Origin: Cognatilysobacter claricitrinus
GTDB lineage: Bacteria; Pseudomonadota; Gammaproteobacteria; Xanthomonadales; Xanthomonadaceae
DNA length: 64,000 bases
Direction: 5' to 3'
Assembly: GCF_045866565.1 (NCBI RefSeq)
Contig: NZ_BAAFZV010000002.1
Coordinates: forward strand, 1,054,001-1,118,000
This document shows positions 45,367-53,748 of the stretch, one piece after another. The notes beneath the pieces were generated by a model. That model was not told the origin of the DNA. It did not search any database and was given only the letters and a program-made list of their open reading frames with translations. How positions within the stretch are numbered: position 1 is the first letter of the stretch; every line of letters starts with the position of its first letter. A program made the translations under genes and the position numbers.

Positions 45367-45372
45367 ATTATG
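45367..45372 (-). promoter_or_regulatory. candidate -10 element of map
   Basis: CATAAT on the minus strand ends six bases before the map ATG. A start site at the usual distance would give a leaderless mRNA. The -35 is not obvious. Confidence 0.4.
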
Positions 45373-45495
45373 CCGCGCCGCGCGGAGGACTCGCGCCGGG
45401 CGTACGGAATGAAGCGGTGCATACCCTCGCTTCGCCGATCGGGTCGAGCTGGCTGACGGTTTCCAGCTGGGAATCGGCCTCGCCGATCCCGCCGG

Positions 45496-45524
45496 TTGCT
45501 CCAAGTCCGCGTCCCCATTACAAT
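45496..45524 (+). promoter_or_regulatory. sigma70-type promoter of rpsB-tsf
   Basis: TTGCTC (45496-45501) and TACAAT (45519-45524) are separated by the ideal 17 bases. This is the best sigma70 match in the window and suits a highly expressed ribosomal protein operon. The predicted start near 45531 gives a leader of about 218 nt. Confidence 0.75.
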
Positions 45525-45616
45525 TTCCTGCTTCGCAACCCATCGCGAGCCGCCCACGCCGGGCGCAGGGTCCGCCAACCGCGGTTCCCGGGCGAATACA
45601 CACCTGCCGCTAACGC

Positions 45617-45652
45617 CCGTGCCGGGGTGCCTCGCAAGAGGTTCGGCCACGG
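45617..45652 (+). promoter_or_regulatory. GNRA-capped hairpin in the rpsB leader
   Basis: The inner stem CCTC/GAGG is closed by a GCAA tetraloop (45630-45641). After an internal loop, CCGTG/CACGG (45617-45621 with 45648-45652) plus CCG/CGG extend the stem. GNRA loops are frequent in protein-binding RNA leaders. It is 97 nt upstream of the rpsB start. Confidence 0.55.
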
Positions 45653-45748
45653 AAGCGACAGGGAGGCCCAACCCCGGAATCCATTGCCCGCATCGCCGGG
45701 CGGCCGCTTATTTCCGTCGGCCGGATTCCACTGCCTGGAGTCACTGCA

Positions 45749-46579
45749 ATGCCCCAGATCACCATGCGCCAGATGCTGGAAGCCGGCGTCCATTTCGGCC
45801 ACCAGACCCGTTACTGGAACCCGAAGATGGGCCCGTACATCTTCGGTGCCCGCGGCAAGATCCACATCATCAACCTCGAGAAGACCGTTCCGCTCTTCAA
45901 CGACGCGATGAACTTCCTCTCGGGCGTCGCGCAGAAGCGCGGCATCATCCTGTTCCTCGGCACCAAGCGCTCGGCGCGCGAGACCATCAAGGAAGAGGCC
46001 GAGCGTTGCGGCATGCCGTACATGAACCAGCGTTGGCTGGGCGGTACGCTGACCAACTTCCGCACGGTCAAGCAGTCGGTGCAGCGCCTGAAGGACCTCG
46101 AGTCCGGCGAGACCGACGGCACCTTCCAGAAGCTCGTCAAGCACGAAGTCCTGCAGCTGCGCCGTGAGCGCGAGAAGCTGGACGCGTCGCTCGGCGGCAT
46201 CAAGGAAATGAACCGCCTGCCCGACGCGATCTTCGTGATCGACATCGGCCATGAAGACATCGCGATCAAGGAAGCCAAGAAGCTCGGCATCCCGGTCATC
46301 GCGGTCGTCGACACCAACTACGACCCGGAGCTGGTCGACTACGCGATCCCGGGCAACGACGACGCCATCCGCGCCGTGCAGCTGTACGCCCGCGCCGCTG
46401 CCGACGCCGTGCTCGAAGGCAAGGCCGCCGCTCCGCAGGCCGCTTCGGTCCGCGAGGAAGAGTTCGCAGGCGCCGAGGCCGGTGCCGAAGGCACGGAAGA
46501 GCGCAAGGGTCCGCGTCGCGCTCCGGCCAAGAAGGCCGCGCCGCGCAAGAGCGACGCTCCGGCTCCGGCCGCCGAGTAA
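45749..46579 (+). CDS. rpsB: 30S ribosomal protein S2
   Basis: The 276-residue S2 opens with MRQMLEAGVHFGHQTRYWNPKM and includes PYMNQRWLGGTLTNF and DTNYDPELVDYAIPGNDDAIRAVQLY. E. coli S2 is 241 residues; the extra C-terminal part here is an Ala/Pro/Lys-rich tail (EGTEERKGPRRAPAKKA and on), common in xanthomonads. Followed by tsf 129 bases later. A GGAG site lies just before the ATG. Confidence 0.97.
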   Translation: MPQITMRQMLEAGVHFGHQTRYWNPKMGPYIFGARGKIHIINLEKTVPLFNDAMNFLSGVAQKRGIILFLGTKRSARETIKEEAERCGMPYMNQRWLGGTLTNFRTVKQSVQRLKDLESGETDGTFQKLVKHEVLQLRREREKLDASLGGIKEMNRLPDAIFVIDIGHEDIAIKEAKKLGIPVIAVVDTNYDPELVDYAIPGNDDAIRAVQLYARAAADAVLEGKAAAPQAASVREEEFAGAEAGAEGTEERKGPRRAPAKKAAPRKSDAPAPAAE

Positions 46580-46708
46580 CGCGTTCCACCCGGCGGCCAC
46601 GCGCGACGTGGCCGCCGCGGTTTCAAGTTTTCCGTGACAGCCGCCGTTCGCGGCTGCACGTCGTCCCGCACGCGGGACACCCTCCCCATACGAATCGAGG
46701 TTACGTCC

Positions 46709-47578
46709 ATGGCAGAGATCACTGCTTCCCTGGTCAAGGAACTGCGCGAGCGCACCGGCGCCGGCATGATGGAGTGCAAGAAGGCACTCACCGAGAACAA
46801 CGGCGACATCGAGGCGGCGGCCGACTGGCTGCGCAAGACCGGTCTCGCCAAGGCCGACAAGAAGGCCAGCCGCATCGCCGCCGAAGGCCGCATCGTCGCC
46901 GCGCAGACGGATAAGACCGCGCTGCTCGTCGAAGTGAACTCGGAGACGGACTTCGTCGCCAAGGACGCCAACTTCCTCGGCTTCGTCGACGCCGTCGGCC
47001 AGGCTGCGCTGTCGGCCAATGACGTGGAAGCGCTCAAGTCGGTCAAGCTGCCGTCGGGCGAAACCGTCGAGGAAACCCGCGCCGCCGTCATCGCCAAGGT
47101 CGGCGAGAACGTGCAGGTGCGCCGCATGGCACGCATCGACAGCGACAACACGCTCGCTGCCTACGTCCACGGCGGCCGCATCGGCGTGATCGTCGAGCTC
47201 AAGGGCGGCAACGCCGAGCTGGCGCGTGGCATCGCGATGCACGTCGCCGCGATGAACCCGCCGTACATCTCGCCGGCGCACGTCCCGGCCGACTTTGTCG
47301 CGAAGGAAAAGGAAATCGCCCTCGCCCAGGTCAAGGACACCGGCAAGCCGCAGGAAATCCTCGAGAAGATGATCGCGGGCAAGGTCAACAAGACCATCAA
47401 CGAGATCTGCCTCACCGGCCAGGCCTACGTGCTCGACACGAACCAGACCGTCGAGCAGGCCGTCAAGGCTGCCGGCGCGGAAGTCGTCAACTTCGTCCGC
47501 CTCGCCGTCGGCGAAGGCATCGAGAAGCAGACCGACGATTTCGCGGCTGAAGTGATGAAGCAGGCGGGTCTGGCGTAA
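46709..47578 (+). CDS. tsf: elongation factor Ts
   Basis: The 289-residue guanine nucleotide exchange factor for EF-Tu contains VKELRERTGAGMMECKKAL (residues 8-26), the EVNSETDFVAKD block and the dimerisation region near VAAMNPPY. Length is close to E. coli EF-Ts (283). It shares a transcript with rpsB and ends at a strong terminator. In most relatives pyrH follows directly; here it is 5.4 kb away. Confidence 0.97.
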   Translation: MAEITASLVKELRERTGAGMMECKKALTENNGDIEAAADWLRKTGLAKADKKASRIAAEGRIVAAQTDKTALLVEVNSETDFVAKDANFLGFVDAVGQAALSANDVEALKSVKLPSGETVEETRAAVIAKVGENVQVRRMARIDSDNTLAAYVHGGRIGVIVELKGGNAELARGIAMHVAAMNPPYISPAHVPADFVAKEKEIALAQVKDTGKPQEILEKMIAGKVNKTINEICLTGQAYVLDTNQTVEQAVKAAGAEVVNFVRLAVGEGIEKQTDDFAAEVMKQAGLA

Positions 47579-47956
47579 GCGGACACGCTATCGGGGTACG
47601 GAAAAGGCCGCGAGCGATCGCGGCCTTTTCCTTTGCTGCGGCGCGACTGCAAGCGGGCCCGGCGTTGCGACGCCAACGCGCATCAGCTGCTGCACATGTC
47701 GCCGTGACGAGCCCACGTCGGTCGCGGGTGCGCGCCCCAGCGTCGGGACGTCGTACATCCGCGTCATGACCGTTGTGCGGGCGCCGGCAATCTCGAACCC
47801 TCACGCATCAACGCGCCGGGCGGCTAATCCGTGGGTAGAGCGCGATCTTCGAGTTGAGTTCGACGCCAGCTTCGAAGTGGCCTCGCTGGTTCGTTACCCG
47901 ACAAGCTCGCACTGTTACCCCGATTCCGGATTGCGCGTCCGGGATCGAAGGCAGCA
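47579..47956. other. 378-base gap between tsf and the sulfotransferase gene
   Basis: Apart from the tsf terminator I see no gene or RNA. The stretch 47700-47950 is less GC-biased than flanking genes and has no open frame with family resemblance; it may mark the left border of the sulfotransferase/receptor insertion. Confidence 0.45.
47601..47630 (+). terminator. intrinsic terminator after tsf
   Basis: GAAAAGGCCGCG and CGCGGCCTTTTC form a 12-bp stem over a 6-nt loop and end in a T-rich run. It is 22 bases past the tsf stop and probably ends the rpsB-tsf transcript. Confidence 0.9.
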
Positions 47957-49495
47957 TCACGGCACGACGCCGCGTTGGGCGAGTGCGCGACGCAGCGGCT
48001 CAAGCATTTCGCGATAGCGTGTCCAGGCACCCACGCCCCGTCCGTGGATCGCCACCTGCACTTGCGAACTGCTCGCCGTCGCGAGGGGCGTCATCGTGTT
48101 CCCGGTCTGCTCGCAACCGTCCTCATAACCGAGGCCGCAGAACTCCAGCACGCGTGCGGCGTATTGGGCGGGCTCAGTGACGAGCGATTCGTACGACACC
48201 GTCATGAACCGGCCCGGCAACGAAGACTCGAAGTTGCGACGCATGGTGTCGAACCAAGCGTATTGCGACGCGACGGTGTCGATGTCGTAGCTGTACCCAT
48301 ACGCATCACCGTCGAATAACTCGCGCAGGTTCGAAAAGCACGCGTCCATCGGCGATCGACGCAGACACAGGATGCGCGCCTCCGGCAGTGCGCGCGCGAT
48401 CGCTGCGGCGTAAAGAAAATTGGCAGGGTTCTTGTCGACGACGACATGCCCGCCGTCGGAGAACGGCCTGATGGAAGCGCGATAGCGTTCGCCGGCCGTT
48501 TTCAGGTGGGTGTCGGGGGGCGGCTGACGCGTAGTGCTCGGTGCGGCGATGAACGCGTCGTGGCTTTCGCACAGCGCCGCATGAAACGCATTCAACTCGC
48601 CAGCGGAGCGCACCCGGCTGTGATTGCCGATGATCTGCTCGAGCACAATTGTTCCGGTGCGCGGCATTCCGACGATGAAGACGATCGCCGGCGGCATCTC
48701 GCCCGCGATGGGTGGCATGACGGGCTGCACGAGCGTCGCGTCGACGTTCCACGCACGCCGATCGATCACCTCCGATTTGCGCCGCATGCCAGCAGCCAGC
48801 CATCGCCACGCATCGTCATTGCGGTTCGCTCGTTCGCACTCCCGATAGAGCGCGTAGTGCAGGTCTACGGCATCGGCGGGCGACAAATCCGCGTTGTCGA
48901 GCGCGGCGCGCACACGTGGAAGCCGCTCTTCACCAATCGGATTGTGGAATGCCAGCGACCAGTGCGCAGGCGCGAAGCCCGGCTCGATTTCGATGGAGCG
49001 CTCGAAATTCGCCGATGCGCCGTCGGCATCACCCAGGTTGCGGGCGGCGAGGCCCGCCACGTACTCGAGACGGGCATCCGGCGCGAGCTTCGGTCGCACC
49101 GAATCGCACAGACGCAGCACGTCGGCGTCGGCGCCGGCAAGTGACAGGTGCTGCGCCAGAACGGGCGCCTGCAGCAGGATGTCATCCGCGTTCCAATCCG
49201 CCTCGGTGATCATGCGTCGGACGCGATGAATTTCGTCGAATCCGAGCAAGCCAAGCGTGACGTAGACCAGCTGGCGCCAGTCGCCACTTGCGACGGTCGC
49301 ACTCGCCGCCTCCAGCGCCGCGGCGTGGCCGAGTCGATACCGCCGTCGATGAATCTCGATATCGCACAGGGCGCGCCATCCGGCGACCGTGAGCGGCGCG
49401 CCCGACAGGAGCGAGAGGACCGCGACGCGGGCAGCTTCGACGTTGCCCGTTGCCAGGTAGTCGTTGATGCGCCTCCACTGTCGATCCATGTGCAT
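47957..49495 (-). CDS. TPR-containing sulfotransferase family protein
   Basis: The 512-residue protein has an N-terminal helical half with TPR-like repeats (about 1-240; LARNLGDADGASANFERSIEIEPGFAPAHWSLA is one unit in outline) and a C-terminal sulfotransferase domain. The PAPS-binding loop is G276-M-P-R-T-G-T-I-V-L-E-Q287, where the second Thr of the usual GTT is Ile; the 3'-phosphate segment is LRRSPMDACFSN. It should transfer sulfate from PAPS to an unknown acceptor (protein tyrosine, peptide or glycan). GGAGGG is five bases before the ATG at 49495. It follows the TonB receptor gene on the same strand after a 296-base gap containing a weak terminator. Confidence 0.87.
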   Translation of the reverse strand: MHMDRQWRRINDYLATGNVEAARVAVLSLLSGAPLTVAGWRALCDIEIHRRRYRLGHAAALEAASATVASGDWRQLVYVTLGLLGFDEIHRVRRMITEADWNADDILLQAPVLAQHLSLAGADADVLRLCDSVRPKLAPDARLEYVAGLAARNLGDADGASANFERSIEIEPGFAPAHWSLAFHNPIGEERLPRVRAALDNADLSPADAVDLHYALYRECERANRNDDAWRWLAAGMRRKSEVIDRRAWNVDATLVQPVMPPIAGEMPPAIVFIVGMPRTGTIVLEQIIGNHSRVRSAGELNAFHAALCESHDAFIAAPSTTRQPPPDTHLKTAGERYRASIRPFSDGGHVVVDKNPANFLYAAAIARALPEARILCLRRSPMDACFSNLRELFDGDAYGYSYDIDTVASQYAWFDTMRRNFESSLPGRFMTVSYESLVTEPAQYAARVLEFCGLGYEDGCEQTGNTMTPLATASSSQVQVAIHGRGVGAWTRYREMLEPLRRALAQRGVVP

Positions 49496-49713
49496 GCGCT
49501 CCCTCCTTGGACCGATCGTACTCCGAAAGAAATTGCGATCGCCGGCACACGGAATCGAGACGGCGCCCGACGTCGTTCGTTCACGACATCCTGCGAAGCA
49601 CACGATAGATCGCCAGTAACGATGCCCGGTGGGCCGGGCCGCTCGCACCGGCCCCGCGATCTCGCTCAAGCCCGTCGAGGACGGAGTTCCCTTGGCGCAT
49701 CCCTGCGTAAGCA

Positions 49714-49743
49714 GGAAAGCCCCGGCCGTATCGACCGGGGCTT
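49714..49743 (-). terminator. weak intrinsic terminator after the TonB receptor gene
   Basis: On the minus strand AAGCCCCGG and CCGGGGCTT form a 9-bp stem over a 9-nt loop, then TCCTGC. The T run is short, so read-through into the sulfotransferase gene is possible. Confidence 0.65.
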
Positions 49744-49791
49744 CCGTTCACCACACCAGCGTACCGCGAGGCTCAGGTACCGGTTGCGCGA

Positions 49792-52773
49792 TCAGAAGTC
49801 GACCCGCGCACTGAACAGCACGGACCGCGGGCTCTGGAAGTTCGCCGCGTTGAGGAAGTTCTGGTCGTATGCGTTCGCAGCGGCGGAGCCCGATGCACTG
49901 AACTCGTTGTACTCGGTGACCGCCTGTCGATTGAACAGATTGAACACCGTCATGTTCAACGTGAGGTGCTTGCTCGCCCATTCGGGCACATACGTCACCG
50001 ATGCGTCGAAGTTCCAGGCCGTGGGCGTGCGACCCGCCGAACCGCGGCTCCGCAGCTCGGTCGTGCCGTCGGGCAGTTTGCAGTAGAAGCTGGAGCCCGA
50101 ATACAGCGCGAGCTTGCTGTCGTCGATGTTGCCGAACTGCGGCACGAAGCCGAAGCAGCTCACCGGGCGGCCGGATTGCACGAGCAGGTTGCCGCCCAGG
50201 CTCCACTCGTCGTTGAGGTCGAAGTTGCCGAACAACTTCAGCGAATGGCGACGATCATTCGGCAGGTAGCCGTAGGCGCCATCCTCGAAGTGCTCGTTGT
50301 CGAAGTCCTGCGTCGCACCCGCGTCGGGCTGTTCGAGGGACGAGTTCACGTAGCCTTCCACGTTGCCGTAGCTCTTCGACCACGTGTACGAGCCCTGCAA
50401 CCACCAGCGGTCGCCGCGACCTTCCGCCGACAACTCGATCGCGCGGTACTCGCGCTTGTATTCCGGGAGGCCGAAATAGCGCGCGGGGATCGTGACGTTG
50501 ACGAGGTTGCCGTCGCCCGCGACGTCCATGGCCACTTCCGCATCCTTCCCCGGGTTGAGCAGGAAGCACGACGCCACCGAATTGATGTCGAAGTTGGTGT
50601 ACCCGTTGTCGTCGGCGAAGTCCTGGTAGGCCTTCAGCGAGCACCAGTCGTCCATGCCGTTCTTGACCGATCGGTAGACGCCCTTGATGCCCGCGGTCCA
50701 GATCGAATTCAGACGCTTCTGGTAGCCGAGGATGAATTCGTCCTGGAACATCGGCTTGAGATTGCCGGCGGCCAACGTGCGCGGGTCGGGCACCGAGCCG
50801 TCGCTAGTCACGTTCTTCGGGCCGATCTGTGCGCCGAGTCCGGTGGGCAGGCCGGTCGCGGGATCGAATCCGGTCGTGTTGAAGAACTCTTCGGTAAAGA
50901 GCTCCGCACCCGAGCCGCGAATGTTGGTATTGGACGACACCGGAATGTAGTAGCGACCGGCCGAACCGAACAGCTTGGCCGTGCCGTCGCCGTTGACATT
51001 CCAGCTGAAGCCAAGGCGCGGCGCGATGTTGTTGTCGGCCTTGACGAACGTATTGCCCTGCGCGTTCTTGTTGTCGAACGTTTCGTCGCGAAGGCCGCCG
51101 TAGACAAGCCAGTTGTCCGTGATCTGCCAGCTGTCTTCGAGATAGTAGGCCGTGTTCTCGACGCTGTAGGAGCCCGACGACGTCTCGCTGATCCAGCGGC
51201 GCGCGTAGTACGTGCCGAACGGAAGCACCACGCCATTCACGCGTCGACCTGCCGCCTGGTAGACGTAGTAGTGGCGCCAGTAGGCGCCGCCGGTGTACGT
51301 CGTGCCTGCATGGCCGGACTCGAACTTCTCGCCGTCGTAGCCGACGCGCAGCGTGTGCGGGCCGACCACCCATTCCAGGTCGGCGCGATGACTGTTGCGG
51401 ATGTCCTTTTCCTTGCCGAAGGTCGGATCGATGATCGTCGCCTGCGACGGATTCCAGCAGCCCGTGTAGTCCGTCACCGCCGAGTTCGCTTGACTGTTGA
51501 ACGCGCGCACGCAGTCGGCGCCGTCGAGATTCAGCGGATCGCGGTTCGAGTTCGAATACGTCAGGCGGCCCGCTTCCAGTGAAAGCGTCAGGTTGTCGGT
51601 CAGGTAGCCGGTGTACTTGCCGATGTAGATGCGGCCGCCGGTCTCGACGTCGTACGCGGCATCGAGGTCGTCGTGCGTGCGCCCGAACTCCGCGCCGTTG
51701 GCGTACGAATAGTCGCGGTGGGCAACCGTCTCGCGATTGTCGATCGCGGTCAATTCGACGCGATGATTGTCGGTGATGTTCCAGTCGAGCTTGACCATTC
51801 CCTCCGGCGACGTATTGGAGGTGTGGTAGCTGTGCTCGCGGGTGTATTGATCCGTCGTGTTGTTCTGTCCGCTCACAAGCCCGAAGAAGAACAGCCGGTC
51901 GCGGACGATCGGCCCGGAGGCATAGGCGTTGTACGTCAGTTCGTCACTGCGATCCTGCGACTGGTAGACGTAGAGCGCCGGATCGGTGGCGCTCGGATTG
52001 CGCCAGGCCACGTCCTTTTTCGAACTCGAGAGCGACGACGGGCTCCAGTAAGCACTGCCGCCGTACTTGAAGTCGTTGGTGCCGCGCTTGGTCACGATAT
52101 TGACCACGCCACCGAGGGAACGGCCGTATTCCGCGCCGTAGCCGCCCGTTTTCGTCTGCTGCTCCGCGAGCGCTTCGAACGGCAACGTGGCGTACGACAG
52201 GAACGTACGGATGTTCGTGACGTCAAAACCGTTGATGTAGTAGCCATTTTCAGCAACGGATGCGCCACCGAACGATGCGAGGTTGCCGAAGCCGGTGTCG
52301 CCTTTGACTGTGCCCGGCGCCAGCAGCGCCACGTTGGTGACGTCCCGCTGGACCGGCAGCGCCTGGATTTCCTTCGCGGTGAGCGTCGTCGTCGATTCGG
52401 TCGACGACACGTCGATCGCGTTGATGCGATCGCCGACGATGCGAACCGTATCGAGCTGGCCCGCCACCGGTGCCTCGAGGTTCACTTCGGAACCTGTACC
52501 GACACGCACGACGACGGTCTTGGCCACGCCGTTGGCGGTAACGGTGTAGGAGCCGGGCGAGAGCTGGCTCGCCTGGAATCGGCCCTCGGAGTCGGCGACG
52601 AGCTCGCGGTTGGTGCCGGTGTCTTTGTTCTCGACAATGACGTGCGTACCGGCAGCGGTTTTTCCGAACAGCGAACCGACCGAGCTCTGCGCGAAAGCGC
52701 CCCCCGAAACCAGCGCGGCGCCGAGCGCCAGGCACAGCGCGGTGCGACGCGCGCCAAATCCAGACTTCTGCAT
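49792..52773 (-). CDS. TonB-dependent receptor with CarboxypepD_reg-like N-terminal domain
   Basis: The 993-residue precursor has a signal peptide (about 1-27, ending GAFA), a CarboxypepD_reg-like domain (about 28-110), a plug with GYYINGFDVTNIR and a large beta-barrel ending in the aromatic signature ARVDF. These Oar-like receptors import large or peptide-linked ligands; the substrate is unknown. ATG 52773 is chosen for the signal peptide. A hairpin lies exactly 20 bases upstream of it, and a CRP/Clp-like palindrome and inverted repeats lie further up, next to pyrH. Paired with a TPR-sulfotransferase gene. Confidence 0.92.
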   Translation of the reverse strand: MQKSGFGARRTALCLALGAALVSGGAFAQSSVGSLFGKTAAGTHVIVENKDTGTNRELVADSEGRFQASQLSPGSYTVTANGVAKTVVVRVGTGSEVNLEAPVAGQLDTVRIVGDRINAIDVSSTESTTTLTAKEIQALPVQRDVTNVALLAPGTVKGDTGFGNLASFGGASVAENGYYINGFDVTNIRTFLSYATLPFEALAEQQTKTGGYGAEYGRSLGGVVNIVTKRGTNDFKYGGSAYWSPSSLSSSKKDVAWRNPSATDPALYVYQSQDRSDELTYNAYASGPIVRDRLFFFGLVSGQNNTTDQYTREHSYHTSNTSPEGMVKLDWNITDNHRVELTAIDNRETVAHRDYSYANGAEFGRTHDDLDAAYDVETGGRIYIGKYTGYLTDNLTLSLEAGRLTYSNSNRDPLNLDGADCVRAFNSQANSAVTDYTGCWNPSQATIIDPTFGKEKDIRNSHRADLEWVVGPHTLRVGYDGEKFESGHAGTTYTGGAYWRHYYVYQAAGRRVNGVVLPFGTYYARRWISETSSGSYSVENTAYYLEDSWQITDNWLVYGGLRDETFDNKNAQGNTFVKADNNIAPRLGFSWNVNGDGTAKLFGSAGRYYIPVSSNTNIRGSGAELFTEEFFNTTGFDPATGLPTGLGAQIGPKNVTSDGSVPDPRTLAAGNLKPMFQDEFILGYQKRLNSIWTAGIKGVYRSVKNGMDDWCSLKAYQDFADDNGYTNFDINSVASCFLLNPGKDAEVAMDVAGDGNLVNVTIPARYFGLPEYKREYRAIELSAEGRGDRWWLQGSYTWSKSYGNVEGYVNSSLEQPDAGATQDFDNEHFEDGAYGYLPNDRRHSLKLFGNFDLNDEWSLGGNLLVQSGRPVSCFGFVPQFGNIDDSKLALYSGSSFYCKLPDGTTELRSRGSAGRTPTAWNFDASVTYVPEWASKHLTLNMTVFNLFNRQAVTEYNEFSASGSAAANAYDQNFLNAANFQSPRSVLFSARVDF

Positions 52774-52793
52774 AACTTCGTCTCTCCCGGATA

Positions 52794-52811
52794 GGACGTC
52801 CACCGGACGCC
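52794..52811 (-). promoter_or_regulatory. 5'-UTR hairpin upstream of the TonB receptor gene
   Basis: In mRNA sense GGCGTCC-GGT-GGACGTCC folds as a 7-bp stem (one G-U pair) with a 3-nt loop. It ends exactly 20 bases before the ATG at 52773, and GGGAGA lies between. It closely matches the hairpin before the M35 peptidase gene (2655-2674). Confidence 0.6.
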
Positions 52812-52851
52812 GCCCGCATCTATGCCGGAGGTCATGCATCGCGGGAACATT

Positions 52852-52917
52852 TCTAAACGAAAAGTAAACGATCAGCTTCGATTGTGTGACCGGTATCACC
52901 GACTAAATGCGTTTAGA
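52852..52917. repeat. inverted repeat TCTAAACG...CGTTTAGA
   Basis: Eight-base arms at 52852-52859 and 52910-52917 flank the CRP/Clp-like site in the gap between the divergent TonB receptor and pyrH genes. The stretch is distinctly AT-richer than the surrounding DNA. Possible operator or looped regulatory site. Confidence 0.5.
52885..52900. promoter_or_regulatory. CRP/Clp-like binding site
   Basis: TGTGA-CCGGTA-TCACC matches the TGTGA-N6-TCACA consensus at nine of ten half-site positions. It lies 112 bases from the TonB receptor start and 126 from pyrH. Xanthomonads encode Clp, a CRP homologue whose DNA binding is blocked by c-di-GMP. That Clp acts here is inferred. Confidence 0.55.
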
Positions 52918-52992
52918 GGGTAGCTGGCGGCGCCGGTATGCTGCGCTGCGCAACGAATTACGACGCGCGTTCGGTGGCGCCGGCAGACCGAT

Positions 52993-52998
52993 TAGAAT
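52993..52998 (+). promoter_or_regulatory. candidate -10 element of pyrH
   Basis: TAGAAT followed by the GC-rich TGCGCGCC lies 28 bases before the ATG at 53027. TTCGGT at 52970-52975 is a poor -35 at 17-base spacing. Confidence 0.5.
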
Positions 52999-53026
52999 TG
53001 CGCGCCTCCCAACCGAACGGCCGCCG

Positions 53027-53746
53027 ATGACCACCCTCGCCTACCGCCGCGTCCTCCTGAAACTTTCCGGCGAGGCGCTGATGGGCAGCGAGGACTACGG
53101 CATCGATCCCAAGGTCAGTTCGCGGCTGGCGCAGGAGGTGATCGAGGCGCAGCAGGCGGGCGCGGAGGTCGCGCTGGTAATCGGCGGCGGCAATATCTTC
53201 CGCGGCGCGGGACTGGCGGCGTCCGGCATGGACCGGGTCACCGGCGACCACATGGGCATGCTGGCTACGATCATCAACGCGCTGGCCATGCAGGACGCCC
53301 TGGAGAAACTCGGCGCGCGCTGCCGGGTGATGAGCGCGCTGAAGATCAACCAGGTCTGCGAGGACTATATCCGTCGCCGCGCCGTCCGCCACCTTGAAAA
53401 GGGCCGGCTGGTCATCTGCGCCGCCGGCACCGGCAACCCCTTCTTTACGACCGATTCCGGTGCCGCGCTGCGCGCGATTGAAATCGGCGCGGATGTGCTG
53501 CTCAAGGCGACCAAGGTCGACGGCATCTACGACCGCGACCCGAAGAAATTCCCCGATGCGACGCGCTTCGACACGCTGACCTACGACGACGTGCTCGCCC
53601 GCGATATCCAGGTCATGGACACCGCCGCCTTCGCGCTCTGCCGCGACGCCCGCCTCCCGATTCGCGTGTTCGACATGGAACAGCCGGGCCAGTTGCTGCG
53701 TATCCTGCGCGGCGAGCAGATCGGCACGCTCGTCCGCGCGGCCTGA
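53027..53746 (+). CDS. pyrH: UMP kinase
   Basis: The 239-residue hexameric UMP kinase of the amino-acid kinase fold contains VLLKLSGEALMG at the N-terminus, IGGGNIFRGAG, and KATKVDGIYDRDPKK. Length equals the typical bacterial enzyme (E. coli 241). It makes UDP for nucleotide and cell-wall precursor synthesis. First gene of the run to lpxA. In most gammaproteobacteria it follows tsf and precedes frr directly; here both sides carry inserted genes. Confidence 0.96.
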   Translation: MTTLAYRRVLLKLSGEALMGSEDYGIDPKVSSRLAQEVIEAQQAGAEVALVIGGGNIFRGAGLAASGMDRVTGDHMGMLATIINALAMQDALEKLGARCRVMSALKINQVCEDYIRRRAVRHLEKGRLVICAAGTGNPFFTTDSGAALRAIEIGADVLLKATKVDGIYDRDPKKFPDATRFDTLTYDDVLARDIQVMDTAAFALCRDARLPIRVFDMEQPGQLLRILRGEQIGTLVRAA

Positions 53747-53748
53747 CG

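Larger units (their letters stand above)
45361..45748. other. 388-base divergent region and rpsB leader
   Basis: Holds the map promoter region, the rpsB promoter (45496-45524) and a structured leader of about 215 nt before rpsB. No open frame here is protein-like. The length and structure of the leader fit autogenous control by S2, known for rpsB in other gammaproteobacteria; binding here is inferred. Confidence 0.6.

Noticed and set aside
47830..47930. tRNA-like stretch (GGGTAGAGCGC, GAGTTCGACGCC) downstream of tsf
   Set aside because: The pieces do not form a cloverleaf with an acceptor stem and a T arm in proper order; chance resemblance.
49496..49669. 58-codon N-terminal extension of the sulfotransferase
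   Set aside because: The ATG at 49495 has a strong GGAGGG site and the TPR-like helix starts there; upstream codons start from a TTG and look non-coding.
49496..49791. Small peptide precursor between the TonB receptor and sulfotransferase genes
   Set aside because: A sulfated peptide gene would be expected in such a system, but I found no short frame with a ribosome binding site in this gap on the minus strand.
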